DNA of 64,000 nt from CAKXIK01 sp050947015. Lineage in GTDB: Bacteria > Bacillota > Clostridia > Oscillospirales > Acutalibacteraceae. The stretch spans positions 61,000 to 124,999 of the forward strand of contig JBMNVT010000003.1 in NCBI GenBank assembly GCA_050947015.1, written 5' to 3'. A program made the translations under genes and the position numbers. Within the stretch, counting starts at the first letter, position 1; each line of letters begins with the position of its first letter. The notes beneath the pieces are model-generated. The model searched no databases and was not told the origin of the DNA. It worked only from the letters and a program-made list of their open reading frames with translations. Positions 27,082-36,478 of this stretch are shown piece after piece.

Positions 27082-29011
27082 ATGAAAAGAATTGGCCAAA
27101 AAATAATATCTTGGGTGCTCACGGTTTACGTAATGACGGCAATAATTCCTCTAACTGGGATCACAGCGTTTGCCCAAACCGGTTTTACCGTACCCGGCAC
27201 GCCAACGGTGACAGATGCTGTGGAAACAATTTCCGGAAAGAAGCAGACGGTTCATTATTTTTATGCAAACGGCAGCGCCGTTGTTATTTCGGAAAATGCT
27301 GAAGGAAAAACAATTGCGGCCTTGCAGGATGATAATTCTGTAAACTGGGATATTTCCGAAGGGTACTGGTATGTGTACGCAGGCGGAAACAGCGATGCCG
27401 CACTGAATTATGAAAACGGATCCATTACCGTAAACGGCGGCACGGTCGCATATATAATTGGATCAAACCGAACAACCGGTATCATTCAAAATTCCTCCGT
27501 GAAAGTGACCGGAGGAGAGATCGGATGCCTGATTGTAAACCGCGGAAACAACGGAGCAGGGGCCCAAATTATGATTCTCGCCGGGATTACCAGGTTGTGA
27601 ATGCGGATGTAACGGTTTTGGGCGGTACAATCGGCGCGTTTGCGGGCAGTTACGGCTATACATACACAGAAAACATTTTGCTGAATGTATCGGGCGGAAC
27701 ATTTACTGCACGGACCAGTCCGGTGCAGACAGGCATTATTCTGGAGGGAACCAACGGAGAAGCGAAAAACATAACGTTGAATATGACCGGCGGAACGACC
27801 GAGGGTGTTTCGTTGGCACAGCGCACCATGATTACCGGAAAAGCAACACTGAATTTGCAGGCTGGTACGGTGGGCAATATTTTTGCAGGATCGTTTTATA
27901 ACACCGACGAAAAATCCGGCAGCAGTTGGTGGACAAGCAATATCGGTGTTATATCAATTACGGTCAGGCAGCTGAAATTGAAATTTCAGTCGCAAAGGGT
28001 GTAAAATATAATGATATTTTTGCGGGCTTCCAATGTTATCAGGATGAGGTAAAGCTCTTCCATGATACTTATGCCGAATCCAATCCAACACACGCTGCTT
28101 TTGTAACGGATTACAGCAAAGCGCCGGTCAGTATTACGCTGGACGAATAACCGGACAGCGCATATATTCCGGAAAATAATATTTCCAACAAAGACAACCT
28201 CAGCCTGCTTAAAGTGGTTGGCATGCCAAACCTTACGCTGACAGACAACACAAACACGCCGATTCTTCCGGAATTTGATTCAGACACTTCATCCGACAAG
28301 GTGCAGGTGGCGGTGACGGACAAACAGAGTGCCGATGCGCTGGCAGCACGGGTTAATGATCTGGTGCAGAAGGTACAACAGGACGGCGGCACAACGAATT
28401 TGTCCGGTGTTGTCAGCAGCGACAGCGAAAGAACAGTGGCAGAACAGATTGCGGCTGCGATTAAAACAGGCAAAACAATAACGCTTGAAGCTGCTGCTGC
28501 GCCGTTGGATTCCTCCGCTGTGACGGATGAGAATCAGATTTTTGCAGAGTATCTGGATGAGCAATCAGCGGTTGCTCAATATTTGGATTTAAAGTTGGAA
28601 CTGAAAGAAGACGGTAAGGTAATCGGAACTATTTCTGAGCTTTCACAACCGATTACTTATGTTATTTCGGTGCCGGAAAAATATATTCAGGACGGGATTG
28701 AACTGTTTGTGATGCGGCTTCATGAAGGAAAGGTTAACAATCTGCCGCTGATACATGTAAAAGATAATCTGTACAGCTTTACAACAGACCGTTTTTCAAC
28801 GTATGCGCTTGCATACAGGGAGGTTAAAGCAGAAGCCGGCTTGGAAAACACTTCGTCCGGCGTGAAGAATGAAGATTCTGCAAGTTCGGGTCAGACAAAT
28901 GATGCGCCGCCCACCGGTGACAGCAGCGCGGCTCTTTACGCTTTTTTGATGCTGACATTCTGCACCGCGGCTGCAGTGATGGCGTTGGTACGAACAAAAG
29001 TCAGAAATTGA
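27082..29011 (+). pseudogene. Secreted repeat-type surface protein, broken by two frameshifts and a stop
   Basis: One ancestral frame can be followed through three lesions. The start at ATG 27082 (AAAGG ten bases upstream) gives a signal peptide ending near ITAFAQ. Gly/Thr-rich beta-repeat blocks follow (ITVNGGTVAYI, VTVLGGTIGAF, LNVSGGTF, LNMTGGTTEG), as in beta-helix surface proteins. The frame slips by one base near 27560-27590 and again near 27930-27960, and TAA at 28148-28150 interrupts the recovered frame. The C-terminus (28214-29011) ends NDAPPTGDSSAAL, a hydrophobic helix and a basic tail, resembling an LPXTG-like sorting signal. Sequencing error is an alternative for single lesions but less so for all three. 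Confidence 0.75.
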
Positions 29012-29040
29012 TTTTGGCCTGATAGAGGTTTGAATAAAGG

Positions 29041-29080
29041 AAAAACACGGAAGCCCTTTTGAAAAGGATTCCGTGTTTTT
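29041..29080 (+). terminator. Intrinsic terminator between convergent genes
   Basis: Stem AAAACACGGAA...TTCCGTGTTTT around a loop that itself has CCTTTTGAAAAGG, followed by T residues. The symmetrical A and T tracts allow use by the plus-strand pseudogene and the minus-strand lipoprotein gene. Confidence 0.8.
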
Positions 29081-29112
29081 GTCTGAAACTGCAGAATATG
29101 AGGACACTTTTC

Positions 29113-30180
29113 TTATTCTTTGTAATCGACCAGCCATTGTATCAGGTCGGCTTCCGTGCAGCCGCTGCCGGGGCGGAAGGCGTCATACCAGTAATTCTGA
29201 GGGTTGTCGCCACTGCCGTGCTGCAGGAACGCGAACTTGTACGGCATTTCCAGCCCGGAGACGGTCTTGCCGGTGCTCCAGTTGATATAGCTGCCGCGGC
29301 AGATTTTCCCGTCGTACATGACGCCGCGCTCCTCGGGAGTGGCGTTGTCAAATGCGGGGATGCCGTTTTCGTCCAGATACCACGAGGAATCGACCTCGAT
29401 CCATGCCAGCTCCTGATTGGAAATTTGTTGGAAGATCACATACTGGGACGGCGAAACATCGGCGATTTTTTCGGCTTTTTTCTCGGGAATAAAGAAGCGG
29501 TAGATTGCGTTTCCGGTTTTCAGAAACAGCATAGCGTTGTCAAAATCGCAGAACTGCTTGATTGGTGTGTCAAAGGTGTATGCGGCCTGAATATGGCTTC
29601 CATCGATTCCCGCGCTTTTCAGTTCGCAATTTTCGCTGCCGTACCAGATCAGGTCGTTCTGCAGCATAAAGCAGGTCATCGGTTCCGGAATAATAGGGTA
29701 CAACGCTTTAAAATGGGCATATTCCGATGTTTGTGGGTTTGTGACCCAATAATGCGGAAAGTCCTGGATTGACCAGTAAAAATAGTTTTCACGAGGCTGT
29801 GTGTCTTGCAGCAGAGCGTCACAGTGGAACTGCGCAGCGTCTATAATGGTATTTTGGTCGATGCATTTGCCGTAAACAAAAGAGCGGTAAAGGATTTCGC
29901 ATGTGAATGGGGATTCTTCGGGAAGAACAGGGGAGTCATGGTGCAGCAGAGTAATATCATATTCTCTGCAGACAGAATAGTATTCCTCTGCGCTCATCTG
30001 CGAAACATCCCTGCTTTCGGCAGGCGGTTCGGAGGAAGCGATAGGTTCCGCCGATGAAACACCATTGGAAGAGGCAGGAAAGGATGAATATTGAATTTCG
30101 GAGGAAGACGGCGGCGCAGAGGTGCAGCAAGCAAGGAGAAAAAGCAGAACGCAGAGAAAAAGCACTTTGAAAGTTTTCAT
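29113..30180 (-). CDS. Lipoprotein of unknown function
   Basis: A 355-residue protein with a lipoprotein signal: MKTFKVLFLCVLLFLLACC, cleavage before Cys18 or Cys19, then a Ser/Pro/Glu-rich linker (to about residue 60). The mature domain (70-355) has many Trp/Tyr residues and loosely repeated strands, e.g. CFMLQNDLIWYGSENCELKS and FDNAMLFLKTGNAIYRFFIPE, suggesting a beta-propeller-like receptor. I do not recognise the family. AGGAGG precedes the start by 9 bases. It is flanked on both sides by decayed secreted-protein genes, so it may belong to an accessory region, though it is itself intact. Confidence 0.65.
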   Translation of the reverse strand: MKTFKVLFLCVLLFLLACCTSAPPSSSEIQYSSFPASSNGVSSAEPIASSEPPAESRDVSQMSAEEYYSVCREYDITLLHHDSPVLPEESPFTCEILYRSFVYGKCIDQNTIIDAAQFHCDALLQDTQPRENYFYWSIQDFPHYWVTNPQTSEYAHFKALYPIIPEPMTCFMLQNDLIWYGSENCELKSAGIDGSHIQAAYTFDTPIKQFCDFDNAMLFLKTGNAIYRFFIPEKKAEKIADVSPSQYVIFQQISNQELAWIEVDSSWYLDENGIPAFDNATPEERGVMYDGKICRGSYINWSTGKTVSGLEMPYKFAFLQHGSGDNPQNYWYDAFRPGSGCTEADLIQWLVDYKE

Positions 30181-30200
30181 GGGTCGGCGCCCTCCTGTTC

Positions 30201-30626
30201 TTATGCTGCGATTGTCTGAACATAACCGCAGCGGCGGCAGGTTGAATGGCCGCCATGATCTTCATTTCGCTTTACACGGACATGGGTTCCTATGGAAAGC
30301 GACATAATATAGTTTTTTTCAGCAGTAGCATTAGCAAACCGGACGTTGCCTAATTGAGAATAAGTGCAGGAGTTTCCGTATGTATGAAACATTTTATAGT
30401 GAACATAATTAGCAAACCCATAACATGGAGTAGCACCATTGACCATTTTACAACTGTTATGATTAACACAAGCAGTTCCGGTTGTTGTAAAATAACTGCC
30501 AGATGGATATTACAAGAGAGGAAGTGTGGCATATGGAGGAGCGGCAAAAGTAGCCAGGAAGGTAAATACCAAAGTTAAAATAGCGGAGATTCCTGTTAAA
30601 ATTTTTCTTTTGCAATTTCTCTTCAC
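30201..30626 (-). pseudogene. Small secreted cysteine-containing protein interrupted by TAA
   Basis: From GTG 30626 (AGAAAGGA upstream) the frame encodes a clear signal peptide (KRNCKRKILTGISAILTLVF, then TFLATFAAPPYA) and meets TAA at 30510-30512 after 38 codons. The same frame then stays open for 102 more codons to 30201, with Cys-, Tyr- and Asn-rich sequence (CVNHNSCKMVNGATPCYGFA) and a C-terminal CRRCGYVQTIAA. A single C-to-T change (CAA to TAA) would explain the break. The intact protein would be about 140 residues, secreted, with possible Cys/His metal site or disulfides. No family is recognised. Confidence 0.6.
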
Positions 30627-30788
30627 AATGTCATATCCTTTCTGTTAAAAATTGTTACAGGAAATCCAAGTAAAAAATAAATATTTCAACTAATCATAAA
30701 AATCACCCCTTTTTCATTATATTTTTATATTAATAGAAAATTATATAAATGTCAACAAAAAATAGATGATTTTCACTGTAATGCCAAA

Positions 30789-30830
30789 GAAAAAACGCCG
30801 GAACCCTCAAAATGAAGAGAGAATTCCGGC
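30789..30830 (-). terminator. secA terminator
   Basis: On the minus strand, GCCGGAA...TTCCGGC forms a stem with a loop of about 27 bases and runs into T6, 30 bases after the secA stop. The large loop contains further partial pairing. Confidence 0.75.
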
Positions 30831-30861
30831 ATTGTGTCTTATGATGAAAGGTTAAAAAATA

Positions 30862-33600
30862 TTACTCGTTTCTGCCGCAGCAATGCTTATACTTTTTGCC
30901 GCTGCCGCAAGGACAGGGGTCGTTGCGGCCGATTTTTTTGCCTTTGCGCACCGGTTGCTTGGTGTCGGTTCCGTCGCCGCTGGTTGCGGTCGGCTTTGCA
31001 ACCTGCTCGCGTTTCGGTTCTTCCTTAGTACGAATGCGGACAGTCAAAATCATGCGGGCGGTATCCTCACGGATTTCGTTAATCATCGCTTCGAACATAT
31101 CGAAGCCCTCAATGCGGTATTCCACAACAGGGTCGCGCTGGGCATAAGCGCGAAGACCGATGCCTCGTTTGAGTTCTTCCATAGCGTCGATGTGATCCAT
31201 CCACAGACGGTCAACATTTTTCAGCAGCACAACACGCTCCAGCTCACGCATCAGCTCGCTGCCGTATTCCTTCTCGCGCGCATCCAGAATTTTGTTTGCG
31301 CGCTCCACCAGCGTATTGACGATAAAATCCGGGTCAAGCTCTTCCAGCTCTTCCTGAGTAAAGCGGAAGTCATCCTCCGCTGCCAGCCAGCCTTTATAGC
31401 TGTCACGAAGCGCATCAATATTCCAGTTTTCGCGGATGGAATCCTTCGGGAGATACTGCCCGACTTTTTCGGCAATGCTGTCGGAGACCATCTTTCTGAT
31501 CTGCTCGCGCAGATCTTCTCCGTTGAGCACCTGATTGCGCTGTTTATAAATGATTTCGCGCTGACGGTTCATCACATCGTCATACTGCAGCACGTTTTTG
31601 CGAATGCCAAAGTTGCGTCCTTCCAGCTTTTTCTGTGCGCTTTCCACCGAATTGGACACAATCTTGCTTTCAATCGGCGTGTCCTCATCAATATTCATGC
31701 GCGTCATCATATTCTGCAGCCGCTCGCCGCCAAAGAGACGCATCAGATCGTCCTCCAGCGAAAGATAAAATCTGGATTCGCCGGGATCACCCTGACGGCC
31801 GGAACGACCGCGCAGCTGGTTATCGATTCGCCGGGATTCATGGCGCTCAGTGCCGATGATAAACAAACCGCCCGCTTTGCGAACCTCGTCCGCCTCAACG
31901 GCGATGTGTTCCTTGTATTTGCGGTTGAGCTCCTGGAACGTTTTGCGCGCAGCAAGAATTTCTTCGTTGTCCGTATCTGAAAAACCGGTGGATTCCGCAA
32001 TCATTTCCTCCGGAATCTGCATTTTGCGCATTTCGGATTTGGCGAGGAATTCCGCGTTGCCGCCCAGAATAATATCGGTACCGCGGCCGGCCATATTGGT
32101 GGCGATCGTTACAGCGCCTTCCTTACCAGCCTGCGCAACAATTTCGGCTTCCTTGTCATGATACTTTGCGTTCAGGACCTCGTGCCGGATCCCGTGCTTT
32201 TTCAGCATACTGCTGAGCAGTTCGGATTTTTCAATGGAAATGGTACCGACCAGCACCGGCTGACCTTTTTCGTGGCAGGCGATGATCTGACGGATAACAG
32301 CGTCAAATTTGCCCTTTTCCGTCGTATAAACCTGATCAGGGTAGTCCTGACGGATCATCGGGCGGTTGGTCGGAATTTCGATGACGTCCAGATTATAAAT
32401 TTCGCGGAATTCGGCTTCTTCTGTCAGAGCAGTACCAGTCATACCGGAAAGTTTTTCATAAAGACGGAAATAGTTCTGGAAGGTGATGGTGGCAAGCGTT
32501 TTGCTTTCGCGTTCCACCTTGACGCCTTCTTTTGCTTCAATCGCCTGATGCAGACCTTCGTTGAAGCGGCGGCCAAACATCAGTCGGCCGGTAAATTCGT
32601 CGACGATAATGACCTGTCCGTCCTTGACTACGTAATCCACATCGCGGGTCATGATTCCGCGCGCGCGGATCGCCTGATTGATATGGTGCTGCAGCGTAAT
32701 ATTGTCAGGGTCCGCAAGGTTTTCAATGTGGAAAAAGGCTTCGGCTTTTTTTGTGCCGTTCTGTGTCAGAGTAGCGGTTTTTGCCTTTTCATCCACAATG
32801 TAATCGGCGTCGGCATACGTTTCGTCGGCGTCCTCCTTGTCGTCGGTTTCCTTTACCTTTTTGACGCGCAGTGTGCGGGCAAAATTGTCGGCTTGACGGT
32901 AAAGATCGGTGGATTTATCCCCCTGGCCGGAGATAATCAGCGGCGTGCGCGCTTCATCGATCAGAATGGAGTCGACTTCATCGACGATGGCAAAGTTGTG
33001 GCCGCGCTGGACCAGGTTTTCTTTATAGATGACCATGTTGTCGCGCAGATAATCAAAGCCGAATTCATTGTTGGTACCGTAGGTGATGTCCGCAGCATAC
33101 GCTTTGCGGCGTTCGTCATTGTCCATATCGTGTACAATCAGACCGACGGAAAGCCCGAGGAAACGATAAACCTTGCCCATCCACTCGGAGTCGCGGCGGG
33201 CGAGGTAATCGTTGACGGTGACAATGTGAACACCCTTGCCGGACAGCGCGTTGAGATATGCCGGCAGCGTTGCGACCAGCGTTTTTCCTTCGCCGGTTTT
33301 CATTTCACTGATGCGCCCCTGATGCAGCACAATGCCGCCGATAATCTGTACCGGAAAATGCCGCATATTCAGCACGCGCCACGAAGCCTCGCGGCAGGTT
33401 GCAAACGCTTCCGGCAGAATGCTGTCGAGCGATTCACCCATTTTCAGGCGGTCGCGGAACTCGTCTGTCATCGCGCGCAGCTCGGCGTCGCTTTTCTTTT
33501 TGTATTCGTCCTCCAGAGCGAGAACCTGATCGCAGATCGGCTGAATCCGCTTGAGTTCACGCTTGCTGTAATTACCGAACAGAGCTGAAACAATACTCAT
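30862..33600 (-). CDS. secA: Preprotein translocase ATPase SecA
   Basis: A 912-residue motor of the Sec pathway that pushes unfolded preproteins through SecYEG. Start ATG 33600 (MSIVSALFGN) follows AGGGGAAAAGCGAC; upstream in-frame codons are outside the family. Visible features are Walker A MKTGEGKTLVATL (about residue 100), Walker B VDEVDSILIDEARTPL (about 207), the GRLMFGRR and NMAGRGTDI helicase motifs, SGRSGRQGDPG, and a C-terminal zinc site CPCGSGKKYKHCC. Spacing and length are normal. The gene is monocistronic with its own promoter and terminator. Confidence 0.97.
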   Translation of the reverse strand: MSIVSALFGNYSKRELKRIQPICDQVLALEDEYKKKSDAELRAMTDEFRDRLKMGESLDSILPEAFATCREASWRVLNMRHFPVQIIGGIVLHQGRISEMKTGEGKTLVATLPAYLNALSGKGVHIVTVNDYLARRDSEWMGKVYRFLGLSVGLIVHDMDNDERRKAYAADITYGTNNEFGFDYLRDNMVIYKENLVQRGHNFAIVDEVDSILIDEARTPLIISGQGDKSTDLYRQADNFARTLRVKKVKETDDKEDADETYADADYIVDEKAKTATLTQNGTKKAEAFFHIENLADPDNITLQHHINQAIRARGIMTRDVDYVVKDGQVIIVDEFTGRLMFGRRFNEGLHQAIEAKEGVKVERESKTLATITFQNYFRLYEKLSGMTGTALTEEAEFREIYNLDVIEIPTNRPMIRQDYPDQVYTTEKGKFDAVIRQIIACHEKGQPVLVGTISIEKSELLSSMLKKHGIRHEVLNAKYHDKEAEIVAQAGKEGAVTIATNMAGRGTDIILGGNAEFLAKSEMRKMQIPEEMIAESTGFSDTDNEEILAARKTFQELNRKYKEHIAVEADEVRKAGGLFIIGTERHESRRIDNQLRGRSGRQGDPGESRFYLSLEDDLMRLFGGERLQNMMTRMNIDEDTPIESKIVSNSVESAQKKLEGRNFGIRKNVLQYDDVMNRQREIIYKQRNQVLNGEDLREQIRKMVSDSIAEKVGQYLPKDSIRENWNIDALRDSYKGWLAAEDDFRFTQEELEELDPDFIVNTLVERANKILDAREKEYGSELMRELERVVLLKNVDRLWMDHIDAMEELKRGIGLRAYAQRDPVVEYRIEGFDMFEAMINEIREDTARMILTVRIRTKEEPKREQVAKPTATSGDGTDTKQPVRKGKKIGRNDPCPCGSGKKYKHCCGRNE

Positions 33601-33685
33601 GTCGCTTTTCCCCTTAAAACCCGGTGCCGGCGTCTGGCGACCGGAAAAATTTGGCCCAAAGCCTTTGTTCCTACAATTAAAATTT

Positions 33686-33714
33686 ATTATATCATAGTTC
33701 CCGTTATAACGCAA
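33686..33714 (-). promoter_or_regulatory. secA promoter
   Basis: Reading the minus strand, TTGCGT (33714-33709), a 17-base spacer and a perfect TATAAT (33691-33686) lie about 90 bases before the secA start. Confidence 0.7.
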
Positions 33715-33935
33715 AACCATTTTATCACAAAGCGCTGAAAAAGTCCGTAAAATTTTGATGAACGCAGAGTTTGTGCGGGAAAACCGGGCAAAATAGCATG
33801 GAAACAAAAGATACCGGAAGTCCGTGAATCAATTTTCACATCCGGCGTGAGGGAACCCTCATGTGCGCAAACACAGAACAGAGGTTGTTAAATACAGGTA
33901 AAAAGCTAAAAATTTATCGAAAAACAATAAATCGC

Positions 33936-33964
33936 TTGCCTTCTGAACCGTATCGTGCTATAAT
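33936..33964 (+). promoter_or_regulatory. Promoter of the small membrane protein gene
   Basis: TTGCCT (33936-33941), 17 bases and TATAAT (33959-33964) lie about 90 bases upstream of the gene at 34056. Together with the secA promoter they make this 455-base gap a divergent promoter region. Confidence 0.65.
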
Positions 33965-34055
33965 AAAACGGCAAAATCAAGAAAGCCCTGCGGCAGTTTT
34001 CGTCTCCTTTTGAAATGAGGGGTAAGAATAACGAATGCGAGAAAGGTACTCGATT

Positions 34056-34481
34056 ATGGAATCTGAATGGAATGTCGTTGTGCTGGTCGGGCTTTTGCTG
34101 CTGATGCTTGCCGGGGCAAAGCTTTTTGGCAGGCTGGGGTTGCCCGGCTGCACCATCAGCGGTGATTACGAGACCATCCGTTACGATGGGAAGCTTTATA
34201 CGTTTCTGTGCTGTACCTATTCCGACCGTCAGCGCGGAGAGCTTTTGGGGCATGCGCGTCCGGTCAGGCCCGGAGCGGCAATCGGCAGGATTCGCGGCGA
34301 AGGCGTTGCGCTTTGTGCGCTGCGCAATGTTTGTGAAGAAGAATACCTTGCCATCCGCGAGGGCGGCACAGTGGACATTTATCAAAGAATCCACGAAGAA
34401 CCGGCAAAAAACAGCAGAAAAATACTTGTCAAAAACATGACAAAGCCTTATAATGAAAAGGCACAGAAGGAATTCAATTGA
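34056..34481 (+). CDS. Small single-pass membrane protein, unknown
   Basis: A 141-residue protein. ATG 34056 is favoured by AAAGG nine bases upstream; an in-frame ATG seven codons earlier behind GAGGGG is the alternative. One membrane helix (VVLVGLLLLMLAGAKLF) near the N-terminus is followed by a compact soluble domain with paired cysteines (LPGCTISG, FLCCTY, ALCALRNVCEEEYLAI). The promoter of the next gene lies inside its 3' end, so the two may be separately transcribed. No family is recognised. Confidence 0.55.
   Translation: MESEWNVVVLVGLLLLMLAGAKLFGRLGLPGCTISGDYETIRYDGKLYTFLCCTYSDRQRGELLGHARPVRPGAAIGRIRGEGVALCALRNVCEEEYLAIREGGTVDIYQRIHEEPAKNSRKILVKNMTKPYNEKAQKEFN
34426..34454 (+). promoter_or_regulatory. 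Promoter of the NifU-like/GGGtGRT pair
   Basis: TTGTCA (34426-34431), 17 bases and TATAAT (34449-34454) lie within the last codons of the preceding gene, about 40 bases before the NifU-like start. Confidence 0.7.
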
Positions 34482-34494
34482 AAGGAGCACTTAT

Positions 34495-35187
34495 ATGAAT
34501 TATTCCCATGAAGTGGAAAACATGTGTACCGTTGCAAAGGGACCGCATCATGGCCCCGCTCCGATCCCAGAAGAGGGTCAGTGGGTCAAATCCTATGAAA
34601 TCAAGGATATTTCCGGTCTTTCGCACGGTGTCGGCTGGTGTGCGCCGCAGCAGGGCGCCTGCAAGCTGACGCTGAATGTAAAGAACGGAATCGTTGAGGA
34701 GGCTCTGGTGGAGACGCTGGGCTGCTCCGGTATGACGCATTCTGCCGCAATGGCAGCGGAAATCCTGCCGGGCAAAACGCTGCTCGAATGCCTGAACACC
34801 GACCTCGTGTGCGACGCAATCAACGTTGCCATGCGCGAAATCTTCAAGCAGCTGGCTTACGGGCGCAGCCAGACGGCCTTCTCCGAAGGCGGCCTGCCGA
34901 TCGGCGCCAGCTTGGAGGACCTTGGAAAAGGCCTGCGTTCTCAGGTGGGCACCATGTTCTCCACCAAGGTAAAGGGCGTTCGCTATATGGAAATGGCGGA
35001 AGGCTATGTTCTGAAGACCGCTTTGGATGAGAACAACGAAGTCATTGGTTACCAGTTTGTAAAGCTGGGCAAGATGATGGAGGATATCCGTCACGGAATG
35101 TCTCCCGACGAAGCCTACAAGAAAAATATCGGTCAGTACGGCCGGTTTGACAACGCGGCTAAATACATTGATCCGCGTGAAGAATAA
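34495..35187 (+). CDS. NifU/IscU-like iron-sulfur scaffold-family protein
   Basis: A 230-residue protein; ATG 34495 lies behind AAAGGAGC. The middle part resembles the NifU N-terminal/IscU fold: GACKLTLNVKNGIVEEALVETLGCSGMTHSAA aligns with the scaffold's first and second cysteine regions, and LPGKTLLECLNTDLVCDAIN with the KTLxE and third-cysteine region. It is longer than IscU and has an extra C-terminal half (QVGTMFSTKVKGVRYMEMAEGY). It sits 29 bases before a GGGtGRT-family gene, a pair I recognise as recurrent in Clostridia with no assigned function. No cysteine desulfurase is nearby. Confidence 0.75.
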   Translation: MNYSHEVENMCTVAKGPHHGPAPIPEEGQWVKSYEIKDISGLSHGVGWCAPQQGACKLTLNVKNGIVEEALVETLGCSGMTHSAAMAAEILPGKTLLECLNTDLVCDAINVAMREIFKQLAYGRSQTAFSEGGLPIGASLEDLGKGLRSQVGTMFSTKVKGVRYMEMAEGYVLKTALDENNEVIGYQFVKLGKMMEDIRHGMSPDEAYKKNIGQYGRFDNAAKYIDPREE

Positions 35188-35216
35188 TAGACCATACAAG
35201 AAGGAGGACAGACTCT

Positions 35217-36227
35217 ATGGCTAACGATGTTATGTTTGAAGGCAAAGAAAGAAGAATGGCCAAAATAGAAAAGTGTCTTGCCGAGTATGGCCTGGCCAGT
35301 CTCGAAGAGGCACGCGACCTTTGCCTGAGCAAGGGTGTTGACTGCGAAAAAATCGTGAAGGGCGTGCAGCCCATCGCGTTTGAAAACGCTGTTTGGGCTT
35401 ATACGCTCGGCTGCGCTGTTGCGATCAAGAAAAATGTTAAAACCGCCGCCGAGGCTTCCGAAGCGATCGGCATTGGACTGGAAGCGTTCTGTGTTCCCGG
35501 CTCTGTCGCGGAACAGCGCTCTGTCGGTCTGGGCCACGGCAATCTGGGCGCCATGCTGCTGCGCGACGAAACCCAGTGCTTTGCGTTCCTGGCCGGTCAC
35601 GAATCCTTTGCGGCTGCAGAAGGCGCCATCGGTATTGCACGCACCGCCAACAAGGCTCGCAAGACCCCGCTGCACATCATCCTCAACGGCCTTGGAAAAG
35701 ACGCCGCCTATATCATCTCCCGTATCAATGGCTTCACCTATGTAAAGACAGACTACGATTTCTTCACCGGAGAGCTGAAGGTTGAGGAAGAGCGCGCTTT
35801 CTCCGACGGGGAGCGTGCGGCTGTCAAGTGCTACGGCGCAAACGACGTGCTGGAAGGCGTTGCTATCATGAAGAAAGAGGGCGTTGATGTTTCCATTACC
35901 GGAAACTCCACCAACCCGACCCGCTTCCAGCATCTGGTTGCCGGCACCTACAAAAAATGGGCGCTGGAAAACGGCAAAAAGTATTTCTCCGTTGCTTCCG
36001 GCGGCGGCACGGGCCGTACGCTTCATCCGGACAACATGGCTGCCGGTCCCGCTTCTTACGGCCTGACCGATTCCATGGGCAGAATGCATGGTGACGCTCA
36101 GTTCGCCGGCTCTTCTTCGGTTCCGGCGCATGTGGAAATGATGGGCCTGATCGGCATGGGCAACAACCCCATGGTCGGCGCCACCGTTGCCTGCGCGGTT
36201 GCCGTTGCAGAAGGTTTGCAGAAATAA
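35217..36227 (+). CDS. GGGtGRT-family protein
   Basis: A 336-residue member of the family named for its motif, seen here as ASGGGTGRTLHPDNMA (about residue 260). Other conserved-looking blocks are KGVQPIAFENAVWAYTLGCAVA, SVGLGHGNLGAMLL, FLAGHESFAAAEGAIGIA, SITGNSTNPTRFQHLVAGTY and SSVPAHVEMMGLIGMGNNPMVGA. No membrane segments or signal peptide. The upstream NifU-like partner suggests a metal-cluster or cofactor-related enzyme, but the activity is unknown. GAAGGAGG lies a few bases before the start. Confidence 0.82.
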   Translation: MANDVMFEGKERRMAKIEKCLAEYGLASLEEARDLCLSKGVDCEKIVKGVQPIAFENAVWAYTLGCAVAIKKNVKTAAEASEAIGIGLEAFCVPGSVAEQRSVGLGHGNLGAMLLRDETQCFAFLAGHESFAAAEGAIGIARTANKARKTPLHIILNGLGKDAAYIISRINGFTYVKTDYDFFTGELKVEEERAFSDGERAAVKCYGANDVLEGVAIMKKEGVDVSITGNSTNPTRFQHLVAGTYKKWALENGKKYFSVASGGGTGRTLHPDNMAAGPASYGLTDSMGRMHGDAQFAGSSSVPAHVEMMGLIGMGNNPMVGATVACAVAVAEGLQK

Positions 36228-36255
36228 GCACAGCGTCGAGTACTTTTCTTCCTGA

Positions 36256-36284
36256 TTGACACTGCGCTGCGGCCGTGATATAAT
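36256..36284 (+). promoter_or_regulatory. Promoter of the thiamine operon
   Basis: Consensus TTGACA (36256-36261), 17-base spacer and TATAAT (36279-36284), about ten bases before the riboswitch begins. Confidence 0.85.
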
Positions 36285-36294
36285 AATAAAAAAT

Positions 36295-36381
36295 TCAGGG
36301 GAGCTTGTTTTTGCAGGCTGAGAGGAAGTAATCAAACTTCGACCCTTTAACCTGATGCGGATAATGCCGCCGTAGGAAGCC
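36295..36381 (+). ncRNA. TPP riboswitch (THI box)
   Basis: All core elements are present in order: GGGGAGC (36298-36304), GGCTGAGA (36316-36323), a short P3 stem GGAAG/CTTC, GACCCTTTAACCTGAT, GGATAATGCC and CGTAGGAAGC. It binds thiamine pyrophosphate and is directly followed by an intrinsic terminator, so ligand binding should stop transcription of the downstream thi genes. Confidence 0.95.
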
Positions 36382-36397
36382 ATAAAACGATTCTTTC

Positions 36398-36431
36398 GGA
36401 GACGCCTGCTTCAGGTGTCTCCTGTTTTTTT
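36398..36431 (+). terminator. Riboswitch-controlled terminator
   Basis: The stem GGAGACGCCTG...CAGGTGTCTCC with a minimal loop runs into T7, 17 bases after the TPP aptamer. It is the expected expression platform. Confidence 0.85.
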
Positions 36432-36478
36432 GCAATTTTTCAGAAAGGAGAGAAAAACGTTCACGACGTCTCGTGACG

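Noticed and set aside
32158..33588. A 476-codon open frame on the plus strand opposite secA
   Set aside because: It is antisense to an unmistakable SecA and has low-complexity, unfamily-like sequence; long antisense frames are common in such genes.
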